This document shows positions 42,117 to 52,275 of a stretch of DNA of 64,000 nucleotides, in pieces. Origin of the DNA: Antedon mediterranea (taxonomy: Eukaryota > Echinodermata > Crinoidea > Comatulida > Antedonidae). The notes beneath the pieces were generated by a model. That model was not told where the DNA came from. It made no database searches and saw only the letters and a list, made by a program, of their open reading frames with translations. The position numbers and the translations under genes were made by a program. Numbering within the stretch: position 1 is the stretch's first letter; every line of letters starts with the position of its first letter. The DNA lies in the NCBI RefSeq assembly GCF_964355755.1, contig NC_092673.1, forward strand, positions 12,715,001 to 12,779,000, read 5' to 3'.

Positions 42117-42767
42117 ATGGCTACAACACGTTCCAAAAAACCTGACAACGTAAGTTTTGAAGAATTTGTTAAAGAGTCTCTTTCCAATATCATGAAATCG
42201 CAAAATAACCTTGATAGTAAACTAGCTGAATCTATTAAATTCAACGAAGACAGAATTATTGCTCTGGAAAAGGCTCAGTCGCGATACGAAGCTAGGCAGG
42301 CGGAACTCGTCGACGATTTGCATACAGCTCGCAACACAATTGCGTCTATGCAGGCTGAGCTGAACAAGGCTGAACGCTTCTCCAGGAGAAATAATATTCG
42401 CATTGTGGGAATCGCTAAATCGGATAACGAAAACCCAATCAACATTGTTGAAGATTTCTTAGCCACTCATTTTAAAATTAAACCGACGATTGAGAGAGCC
42501 CATCGAGACGGTCTAGGATTCGAAGGCAAGCCGCCCCATATACTCTTTAAAGTGCTTTCATATGTGGACAAAGTAACAATCCTCAAAAACCGACATAAAC
42601 TCGCTAGTTCAGGTGCCTACATTATAGACGACTTAACCCGCACGGACAGGCAAGAGAAGAACAAGTGGAAGACCCAAGTTAAAGCCCTGTATGATCAAGG
42701 AATCAAGCTTAGGTTCAGAGCCGGGAAATGGCGTTCATCAACTGGTATCCCACATGCGTTTAAGTAG
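42117..42767 (+). CDS. Retrotransposon ORF1 (coiled coil, RRM, CTD)
   Basis: Intact ORF of 216 residues from ATG 42117 (MATTRSKK, context CATAATGG), preferred to the in-frame ATG at 42081 whose first 12 codons look like leader. Order: a heptad-rich coiled coil at about residues 20-90 (LEKAQSRYEARQAELVDDLH), an RRM-like core starting RRNNIRIVGIAKSDNE, and a C-terminal domain with AHRDGLGFEGKPPHILFKVL and LTRTDRQEKNKWKTQVKALY. Such proteins trimerise and bind the element RNA as a chaperone in the cytoplasmic particle. No zinc knuckle is seen. Confidence 0.85.
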   Translation: MATTRSKKPDNVSFEEFVKESLSNIMKSQNNLDSKLAESIKFNEDRIIALEKAQSRYEARQAELVDDLHTARNTIASMQAELNKAERFSRRNNIRIVGIAKSDNENPINIVEDFLATHFKIKPTIERAHRDGLGFEGKPPHILFKVLSYVDKVTILKNRHKLASSGAYIIDDLTRTDRQEKNKWKTQVKALYDQGIKLRFRAGKWRSSTGIPHAFK

Positions 42768-42973
42768 TAACCTCATTGCACAATGATGAACTATATCCAA
42801 CTTCATCTATCCAAGAAGAACTTTTTTTTTTCTTGTCTTTATATAATTATATTATTTTAAAATATGCAATGATATCGTTTTCCGTTAGCTGTTCACTATT
42901 ATAATAGTTTTACATCGTATTATTATACCGGGAGCTCCTGTTTGATTTACTTCTGTAAAGCACTCTTACCACA

Positions 42974-45183
42974 TTGTCAAATTTGCATACGGTACATCTC
43001 AATGCAGCATTCATCATACTTTCAATACGCTGTCTCAGAACCAATGTTTTTATAGCTCTACTTTTGTTGTTTTGTATTGTTTTATTTTACTATATTACTA
43101 TCCTTACTGCAATGCTTAATAACAATTCCAGTATTAAAACTACACGTATTAAACGTAATTTTCGCAAAGAGCGTAAACCATGGATCACTGTCGGTCTGAT
43201 TAAATCAATTGGTACCAGAAATAAGCTCTATACTGCCTACCTCAAATCTAAGAAACAGACCGATAAGGACAAATACATAAAATATAGAAACAAACTAACT
43301 AATTTACTTCGCATAGCAAATAAAGAGTATTATGCCTCAAAATTCAACCAGTATACCAACAATATTCATAAAACCTGGCGATCAATGGAATCTTAGGTAA
43401 AAATAAAAAACAAAACCAACCCTCTCACTTTTTTAAAAACAATTGTAAAATTACTAATCCCGGACTTATTGCTGAACAATTTAATGATTATTTTATTAAT
43501 ATTGGGAACAACCTTGCGCAAAGTATTTCATATAATGGCAACTCAAATTTTAAATCATTTCTTAATCATTCCTTTATTTCAAACTCTCTCTATTTAACTC
43601 CAATAACGGAAACTGAAATTGTTGATATAATCTTAAAACTTAGGGACAATAAGAGTCCAGGATCTGATGGATTTTCCAATCAAGTTATTAAAAACATCAT
43701 AAACTTTATATCCAAGCCTTTAGTCCATATTTTTAACCTATCATTTCAAACTGGAATTTTTCCAGACCTTTTAAAAATTGCCAAAGTAATTCCTATTTTC
43801 AAAAAAGGCGATCCCTATTACTTTGAAAATTACAGACCGATTTCCCTGCTGCCTTGCCTGTCCAAGGTTTTAGAACGCCTGATCTACAGACTTTATACTT
43901 TTTTTTCTAAATACGATATCCTCTTTAAGCATCAGTACGGTTTTAGAAAAGCTTTTTCCACTGACCTTGCAATAACTGATCTCTATGATAAACTGACTTC
44001 TGCACTTTCAAACAATGAACACACCATTGGTATTTTTCTTGACTTGAGTAAGGCTTTTGACACTATCAATCATGAGATACTTCTTCACAAACTTCAGCAC
44101 TATGGTGTCAGAGGCCTTCCTCTTAAACTCTTAAAAAGCTACCTTACCAGTCGCCAACAATTCACTGCTTTCCTCCCTTTTGACTCCAAACTATCCTCCA
44201 TTCTATGCGGCGTTCCGCAAGGCTCCATACTTGGTCCCTTATTATTTCTAACATATATAAACGATCTCCCCAACTGTTCCAAATTACTCAAATTTATACT
44301 TTATGCGGATGACACTAATATTATTTATTCTCATAAAAATGATCAAATTTTAGTTAATACAATTAATAGTGAATTACGCAAAGTTTCTGATTGGTTCCAA
44401 ATCAATAAATTATCGCTAAATGAATCCAAATCAAATTATATTATATTTAAACATAAAAACAAAAAATCCATCTCTCAAAACTTAAAAGTTTTAATTAATG
44501 ACAAGGTAATCACACGTGTTGAGGAAACCAAATTTCTTGGCGTCTCCATTGACTCAAAATTATCTTGGAAACATCATATCAATACAATCTGCAACACAAT
44601 TGCGAGAAACACTGGTATGATGAACAAATTAAAGTACACACTTCCATCAAACATTTTATTTAAGTTATATAATACTTTAATTCTTCCGTACATATCATAC
44701 TGCAACATTGCCTGGGCCGTTACACTTGGCAAGTTCAGCACTTTATGCCCCTGGACTAGTTTCGAAACTACCAATATTGACCGAATTTTTAAATTGCAAA
44801 AACGTGCAATCCGAATCTGTTCAGGGGCATCATTCAGATCTCATTCAAAACACTTATTTTTTAACTTCAAATCTCTCAACGTCTTTGATGTTAATAAACT
44901 TCAAACTGCATTATTCATGTACCGACTTACAAAGAATCTACTTCCGACCCACCTATGTTCACTCTTTACTAAACCTTCTGATACCCATACACATTTTACC
45001 CGTTTTTCCAATACTAATGTATACACTGTTAAAAACTGCGACTCACACATTAGACGTCATTCAATACTTTATACCGGACCTAAACTTTGGGAAAGTCTTT
45101 CACATTCACTGATAAAGAAACCTTCACTTTTTAGTTTTAAAATTACATATAAGCAATCTCTAATCCAAGCATATGATGAATAA
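42974..45183 (+). pseudogene. Retrotransposon ORF2 remnant: RT without endonuclease
   Basis: Coding resumes in the endonuclease-RT linker (RKERKPWITVGLIKSIGTRN). A single frameshift near 43380 separates it from the main frame, open from 43381 to the stop at 45183. RT blocks: DNKSPGSDGFSNQVIK, NYRPISLLPCLSKVLERLIY, FLDLSKAFDTINHEILLHKL, GVPQGSILGPLLFLTYINDL, ILYADDTNIIYS, LNESKSNYIIFK, TKFLGVSIDSKLSWKHH. The C-terminal domain ends LIQAYDE. The whole endonuclease is missing between about 42770 and 43090. Without it, target-primed insertion would be impaired. Confidence 0.87.
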
Positions 45184-45571
45184 GGTGTTATGATTATTTT
45201 TAATTATGTTAATTTATTGTTATTCTATTTTTTATATATTATATTTTAATCACAACTATTACTGATATTTGTTATTCTCCAATTTTTACTAGGCATTTTG
45301 TACAGCAAATATCAATATTTCATGCGCTGTTTTTGTCATGTACCGTAACTGCAGTCTTGTTAAAGTACCATACTTATTTGACCTCCTTTCACACTTCTTT
45401 GTTGTACAAGTTTCTCTATATATTTTGTTTAAATTTGTTTGATTACCTTAATGTTTCACATTACTTGTATTATTTTTGAAGTGTGAAAAAAATTGAATTT
45501 AAAAAAAAAAAAAAAAAACATTTTTATTCTGGTTTGTTATACATACAAACAGGGAACAGGCCTACTACTAC

Positions 45572-45595
45572 CATAGAGATATTAATATCTCTATG
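45572..45595. repeat. 24-bp perfect palindrome
   Basis: CATAGAGATATT followed directly by AATATCTCTATG. No loop. It lies just downstream of the retrotransposon tail. Confidence 0.93.
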
Positions 45596-45889
45596 CTACT
45601 ACTAAAGCTAGCGTCTTAACTGTTGTACCCAACACTGTACTACAAGGCCTACTGTACTACTAAGATAGCCCAACTACATATTCCAGAGTAATTATATAAT
45701 CCAATATTATTAATAGATTAGATAGTAGTTTGTTTATTTATTGTATTTTTGTAGGCCAATGCAAAATTCTCTTTACTATAGTATAAAATATATTTAATTA
45801 TATCAATATTTAACCAATTTCAGTTTACAGTAGCACATAGGTTCACAAATCAAAGTTTGCTTATAGGGCCTGTGTTAAACTTACCAATC

Positions 45890-46336
45890 CCAGGTGAAAA
45901 GTCCAGTTGAGACCAATTGGAAATGTCAATTGGTCTAACTGGTTTTAAACTGGTTTTCAATTGGTTCTTTTTTCAAGCACAACTTAGTGTGGTCCAATTG
46001 GTTTTTTTTCCTAACTGATCCAACAGGTTTTGCAACCAGGTAAATTGGTATTTCCGAAGAAGGCCTAAACTAGCTTTTCTAACCAATTGTTGAATGAATG
46101 TGGGATGGAAAGAGGTCGCAGTCACATCATGACTTTAAAACCATTAAAAATATGTCAAATAATTAAGTGGACCAACTAAATACCAATTGGACCAGTCAAA
46201 CCAACTAAATACCAGTTGGACCAGTCAAACCAACTAAATACCAGTTGGACCAGTTATAACTAAATAACCAACTATACCAATCGAACCACTTAAATACCAG
46301 TTGGACCAGTTAAACCAACTAAATACTAATTGGACC
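45890..46336. repeat. Minisatellite of about 29 bp, interrupted by hAT
   Basis: From about 46160, units of TACCAGTTGGACCAGTCAAA then CCAACTAAA, with variants. Upstream (45900-46080) there are looser related words (CCAATTGG, CTGGTTTTAA) in both orientations. The array ends at ATTGGACC (46329-46336), where the hAT element begins; the other copy of these eight bases follows the element at 47532. Confidence 0.88.
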
Positions 46337-47531
46337 CAGTGGTGGCGCCAGTGGGGGGGGGGGGGGGCTACGGGGGCTCTAGCCCCCTCGTCGGGGAGCC
46401 TAGCCGAAGTGAACACGGGTACTTTTTGTCGGGGAATATAATATACAGTAAAAAGCGTTCGTGTTCACTTCGTAGCTTCAGCGCCTAGAAAACCGCGACG
46501 TTTCATTGACCGTGAGAGTACGTCAGAGTGATATTATGCACTTTATATGCATTCATTATTGCCAGCGATCTAACTTACTACTAAACAATAGCTAGGTACG
46601 CACTTGTCTGGCGGTATCCCTTTGTACGAATCGTTGGGTCGAGACGCGTGATATCATGTTCCATCCAGGGACCAAAATGTGTACTGTAGTTATTTTCCAG
46701 GCGAAGTTTACCGACGGTTACGTTGTGTACTGTGTCGACGTATGCTACACTACAGCAAAAACGAATTATGTTAATTGTTCGTATGTTCACCAATTTTTTA
46801 ATTTAAAAGTAACCTTCTGTACCGTGGGGAACCTAAAATAAATATTTCATCCATTACTAAACAAAAAAACATGCCATTTTCGCTTAGCCAACATCTTATT
46901 ATAGCTAAGTTATTAAATTTTCAATGTCCTGTATGTCATGAATTTCTCACCACTCGGAAGTCCAGATGGTACGCACGCATACACTTGGGAGGAATAAACT
47001 TATTTCCCCAACTGAAAAAGGTCTACGCTTGCGTTTTTTAAGCCTCTAGGCCTGATGTTTCCAAAGTATAAAATGCAGCTGCAGCTCTAGTTTCAAACAT
47101 TTTCTTAGCTCAGCCCCAACAATAAAGCTGGTCATATTTCGAAGTACAAGAAGTGCATTTTCCGGGACCTAACATCTCTATTTTTCAAACATTTTTTAGC
47201 TCAGTCACAACCATGATAGGGACTTATATATTTTGTTTCATGTTTTGAAGTATAATAAGTTCAATTTCCGGGACCTCCAACTCTATTTTTCTAAATTTTC
47301 TTTGAACTTTTATTTTTTCAATTGAAAAATATGGATTGAAACAGTCATCGCGCATCGTTTTTTTGCACGCAGTATTTATTTATGCATTATAAAAAATGGA
47401 AAAAATGGCTACCCTAAATCTGATTAAAATGACCTCAAATGACGCTAGAACGCGTTGCTTCTTGGCGGCCCCCTGGCCCCCAGCCTAGTGATGGTATCCC
47501 CCACGTCGGGAAGATCCTGGCGCCACCGCTG
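46337..47531. mobile_element. Non-autonomous hAT transposon, 1195 bp
   Basis: Terminal inverted repeats CAGTGGTGGCGCCAG (46337-46351) and CTGGCGCCACCGCTG (47517-47531) match at 14 of 15 bases when inverted. The 8-bp target duplication ATTGGACC is perfect (46329-46336 and 47532-47539). The CAGNGG...GCGCC start and 8-bp duplication are diagnostic of hAT. No transposase ORF is inside, so it needs a partner in trans. A G-run of about 17 at 46352 follows the left end, and GCTCTAGCCCCCTCGTCGGG-type GC-rich text lies near both ends. Confidence 0.9.
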
Positions 47532-47539
47532 ATTGGACC

Positions 47540-47956
47540 ATGTATTGCCTTTAAAATGGATTTAAGTGCTATTTATTACAGTATTTTTATTACAATTAAC
47601 AAATGATTAAAAAATAAAACATGTATTATTTTTAAATAATTTAATAACTAAAATTCAGAAGCTGTACTGTACAATCAATATTGTATTTTTAATATGCAGT
47701 ATGCTATAATAATCTACCATTATATTGTCATTCTTTGAAAATATAGAAATAAAACATAATACAAACTAGATTTGAACTTGTCACTTTGAAGAATTAGTTA
47801 TCCGAGTGTGCTCTCTATTTTGTGTCTAAACAGTATACACTATATACTGTATACATACTACATACAGTTTAGCATAGGTACAATTACGGGACCTGTCTTT
47901 TATTCCAATTTTTAACATAATGAAGTAATCAAATTGACACACGAATATAGCAATCG
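47540..47956. other. No gene; interspersed repeat text
   Basis: AT-rich. The stretch 47780-47900 shares wording with 26490-26520 (AGATTTGAAC..GTCACT) and with 30600-30680 (ACTGTATA..TAGCATAGGT..AATTACGGGAC), so it is a dispersed repeat. Confidence 0.5.
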
Positions 47957-48351
47957 TATTCGATTAGTATCTATGTATCCGAGAAGTGTATACGCTAGGT
48001 CCATGCTATAATCAACTGGAGAATATACTAGTCGAATACCATAGACCATGTGACCGCCAAGAAGGGCTTGCGCTGGGGGTACGGCGGTCGGCGATCGTGG
48101 GTATAACTATAAATAAATACTAGGCCTAGCTTGGCCTATTCCAATCGTAAACGTTTACAAATGAAATTTTATCACACTAAAATGCCTTGAAAACTAGGCA
48201 GAAGCAGGTTGCCGTTACGAGGTGACGATATGTAGACTACACTTCTGTGTGGTGTGAGGCATAATGTTCGGTGTATAAGACGCACCCTTAATTTAGAGGT
48301 CAAAATTGCGTGTCAAAAGTGCGACTTATACACCGAAATATACGGTAATTG
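47957..48351 (-). repeat. Truncated copy of the 750-bp TIR element
   Basis: Inverted match to about 59059-59541: the end with CGGTGTATAAGACGCACCCT, AAAAGTGCGACTTATACACC and GAAATATACGGTA at 48351, a middle with AATGCCTTGAAAACTA, and the piece AATCAACTGGAGAATATACT. The other terminus is missing. It touches the start of the family Z coding region. Confidence 0.8.
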
Positions 48352-51300
48352 TAATGGAAAGTTTACGGACCCAGATCAGACTTCTGAAAGTAGTGCTGAA
48401 ACTCAAAAGAAATCGTCCAACGTTTGCATTCTCCACATTAAAAAGCCCAAACAAAAATCAAAGTGGGGAAATATTCTCTCGTTCAGTGATAAACATTGGG
48501 AAGCGGTTTTACTGGCAGCAGAAAGCAGACGCAAAAAAGCATAATTTTGTGGAATCTGTATATCACAACATTGTGCAAAAATTACCGTCATCTCCTATAA
48601 ACGAAAATGAAGGTTATCATGTGATGTGTTACAAGAATTTTTACTGCTATACATTCAGAAACTGAGGCACCTCATACACACAAGTTAGGAAGCACTGCTG
48701 AGAGTCCACATTTACGTTCAGCTACACCCGAAAACGATCGCGGGAATGCAAGAAAACGCAAAAAAGGTCAGTATGAAGTAGCTGGTAGTTGTGAGACAAT
48801 TGAAGCTGGTCAGAGCATCCATGAGGCAGCTTCAGCTTTAAATGATTCTAAACTGTTATCCAAAATAAGTGGTATTGACTTAGTAGCCAAAGAAGCAAAA
48901 TATCACCACTCTTGTAAAAGTGCATATTTGATGTCAAGTCAGAGTGAACTGGATTCAAATGAGTCATCCAAACTAACCATGATATAAAATATCCATAACT
49001 AAGTAGAAAAAGCAATCATCTGCAACAAAAGACCTGAGCTTTTGACATCAGTGTTTGCCAGATATACTGATATGTGTACACTTTCTGAAACAACACCCAT
49101 AAATAGTACACAGAGTCTTATGCGTAATTTGATAAACAAATTTGGTAAGAAACTACGTTTCCACACAGAAACAAAGAATTATTATTTACAATTCTGACAC
49201 TGCCGATAAATCTGTACGTGTTGCATTTGACTATGCATCTAATGATGAACACATTGTTACCGAGGCAGCTTTTCTACTTCGTAAAAACATACTTGGCATT
49301 CAAAAGAAATACCTTCATGAAAATCCTACTCTGGATGATTTAAAGGAAGAGAATGCTTTGCCCCACAAGTTGTTATCCACATTTTTCACTGCATTGTACA
49401 GTGTTCTGAGCATGTGAAACGATGTGTTATGGAATATGGACTTCCTTTGGGTGTTAAAACATGCTTTGAAAGAGAATAACAATCCAATGTGGGTCGGTTT
49501 ACAATGCTGCATCATATCAAGACAATTTGCCAAAACAGACAGTTCGATATATGCCAAATTTGCAACAACCAATCACTAGGTTAGATGTCATACAAGACAC
49601 CCTTGATAACCCAAAGATGTACTAATGAATGTCAGCAGAAATTCGGAATTGTGACTTACAATTTAAATGCAGCAAAGCCAGCTATGCAAATACAAGCAAC
49701 AGAAAAAGTTTGATGACATATTTATCATGTTAGGTGCTTTCCATGGAAATGGCCTTTTTTAATTCAGGAGGTCCTGATATGCTTACCAATACTAATGTGC
49801 TTGCTCCCGGGTCACTTAATGGTTTTTTAAGTGGAAAACATTTCAATAGATGTAAACGTTTACACCCCATATTGGCTCTTTCTTTTGAAATTCTACATTT
49901 TCGGGAATTCATGAAAGAGTATACTGTAGCAACAGAGAACAGGTAACCGAATTAACCAATGAACCAACTCATGAAAAAGCCATCAACTCCGCTACATTTA
50001 GTCATGCATGTACAGCATACTAACAGTTTGTAGAATTGACATGTTCGGGAGCACATGGATTCACTGCTTAATTTTGGCTTATGTACATTGACTACATCCA
50101 TAGCTATCATAATTTAGAGAGGTCAATCCGCACCAATAACATCAGTCTTTATCTACTCTCTTACTTCCATATTGGTCTGTTTTTTTGCCACAAATCACAT
50201 CAACTATGCATGATGGTTAACAAAATTCCAACTCGATCTTGCCAATATTGATAACTTGCATCCTGGACTCCGGAGTGTATTAGAGAAAGATGCATTCAGT
50301 ATCCGGCATACAGACAATACTTTTAGTCGAATACCAGTAGATCTGACACTTGAGCAAACAGTAAATGCTGATGCTGCTTCTAGACTTAGTGGAATAACAT
50401 CTGCAACTAACAACTATGGTGCTCGTCTACGACGTGAGTTGTTTGTTAGCATTGTTCAAGAAACTGCTTTCAAAAGACGACATTGCTTCAGAGATAAAAC
50501 CTGCACGAATACATCGTGACAACCGGGATCTAACTGCTGTAATAAAACACATAGAGGATACACATAATCCTTTTGATAGAGTGATACTGATAGACACATC
50601 TACTAAACTATTTAATATCAACACAGGCAAAGCCGTCAGTACTGTGGTAAAGGAAAGTTTGCTAGACATACCTCAATGTGGACAGTCTAGACATCAGGAG
50701 TTTGTACAGTCTTGTGTCAAAGATCCTAGCAGATTTGAACAAAGAATAAAGAAGACGCCAATAAAGACATTTGCATATGATTGTGCCAGCAACAAGAGCA
50801 CAAAAGATAAACACATAGCAGAGCTCAAGTGTTGCAGAGATCAAATGGTTTGACTAGTGTTGTTAGCGACCATACGCAAGCTTGACTTGCCATATATATT
50901 TAGCTACCCCTTGACGCCTGTTCCGCTTTCTCTTTGTAATGCAGATGGAACTATATGACCAAAACACCAAAAATTTCACTGTTTGGTGTACTTGAGTCAA
51001 AAGTTATTAAATAATAATAAATTAATCCACAACATCCATATGCTTACATAATAGATGGCCAATTCTTATTACACACGTTACCAAAAATACATTCCACCAA
51101 ACTATGGAGGACTAGCCAGAAGTGTGTTGATTCAGGCTTTATCAGCAAACACACAAACTAAGAATGTCCACCTGCTCTTTGATGATTATCCACAACCATC
51201 ACTAAAAGATTTTGAAAAAGGTAGAAGAGGAGTTGAAGAAAGAGAGTACCTAATAACAGGACCAGAACAAGTTAGACCAAACAATGATGCCTTGAAATCC

Positions 51301-51680
51301 AGATCATTTAAATCTCAAAACATCAATTTCTCGCAAAAGAATGGCAGGACCAGACATGCTGACATATTCCGGGATAAAAAGGTGTTTCTTGATGTACCTG
51401 GAGAGTGCTACCTTTTGAGTTGTTGATGGTGTAGTTACTCAAGAAGATGTTGCAGCCCTCAGAAGCAATCATGAAGAAGAACATACTAAAATATGTCTGC
51501 ATGCTAAGTTTATTGAAAGTATTGGTCTGAGAGGAGATATGTCATACGAGCATCGGACACCGACATAGCAGTTATAATGTTGTATCATTGCAATAAGTTT
51601 GCCTCTAAATTGTGGATGGATGTTGGTATATCTGCTAAAAATAGTAGGTACATTGTTTGCTGTCATCCGCCGCCCTAATT
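48352..51680 (+). pseudogene. Large transposon-derived protein, family Z
   Basis: Collinear fragments over 3.3 kb with many frameshifts: SNVCILHIKKPKQKSKWGNI, LSFSDKHWEAVLLAAESRRK, LLSKISGIDLVAKEAKYHHS, NLINKFGKKLRFH, then 49734-49946 with GAFHMEMAFFNSGG-type text and LNGFLSGKHFNRCKRLHPIL, 50256 with FSRIPVDLTLEQTVNADAAS, 50470-50780 with ARIHRDNRDLTAVIKHIEDT and FNINTGKAVS, 51160-51420 with KDFEKGRRGVEEREYLITGP and FLDVPGECYLL, and last VIRASDTDIAVIMLYHCNKF. I know this order from an unnamed, repeated invertebrate protein family of transposon origin. The C-terminal end is missing after 51680. Confidence 0.7.
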
Positions 51681-51699
51681 TCGAAATTAGGGGCGGAGA

Positions 51700-51895
51700 T
51701 AAGAAGAAATTTTTTTTTTACGTTGAGGGAACTTTTTTTGGCCGAAAAGGTGTAAATCGAGTGTGCGAGGATGAAACAATTAAAATAATAACGTAAACTA
51801 AATTCTAAAATATTTAATTAGGCCTGCTAACAACGACCTAATGCTAGGTCTACTGTGTAGTAGGCATAGCCTAGGTTAGTTTAGTACGTAAAGAT
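51700..51895 (+). repeat. Direct repeat R1 (empty target site)
   Basis: GGCCGAAAAGGTGTAAATCG, GTGCGAGGATGAAACAATTA, AATAATAACGTAAACTAAAT, then TTAATTAGGCCTGCTAACAA and CTACTGTGTAGTAGGC. The same text flanks the element at 59059-59808, split at AACGTA. R1 therefore shows the locus without that element. Confidence 0.9.
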
Positions 51896-52020
51896 TGTGT
51901 TTGTGCGCGCGACACACTGAAAACAAAAAACCCAAAATACTGCTACTAACCAAAATGTCGTTAGTGGCAGTTTGCATTGTTCCAAATAGTAGAAATAAAA
52001 TTTGATCAATAGTTAAACGA

Positions 52021-52200
52021 ATGCTATCTACGGATACCTTCCGTGATGTTTACACTAATGTCATTAGGCCTAACACCGACCTAGTAGGCCTAACATTAAA
52101 CAAAGTGTCAATAGGCCCGGACGCAACTGGACGATGGACCGAAGTCAGTGCCGATGAGGTTGTTGACATCATGGCCATACTAAAGATGTCGCTTATCTAA
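52021..52200 (+). other. Small ORF, 59 residues, unrecognised
   Basis: ATG at 52021 to TAA at 52198, reading MLSTDTFRDVYTNVI then RWTEVSADEVVDIMAILKMS. No domain, weak start context. It lies in a TAGGCCTA-rich patch, and part of its reading comes from those words. May be chance. Confidence 0.2.
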
Positions 52201-52275
52201 CTTTACTGCACTAAAGAGCAAGAGCAAGAAAATACTACCAACGAAATAGGCCTAAATGCCTTTACCATTTTATTA

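Larger units (their letters stand above)
42080..45510 (+). mobile_element. Non-LTR retrotransposon with ORF1 and RT
   Basis: Element of about 3.4 kb: ORF1 (42117-42767), a short spacer, an ORF2 remnant without endonuclease (43090-45183), a 3' UTR, and an A-rich tail at about 45484-45520. The RT suggests the CR1/Jockey group; ORF1 is of the L1-like coiled-coil/RRM type, which also occurs in some CR1-group lineages. It interrupts the family X fragment. The few breaks suggest fairly recent insertion. Confidence 0.82.

Noticed and set aside
46652-46841. Short ORFs inside the hAT element as a transposase
   Set aside because: About 60-70 residues without any hAT or BED-finger motif; the element is non-autonomous.
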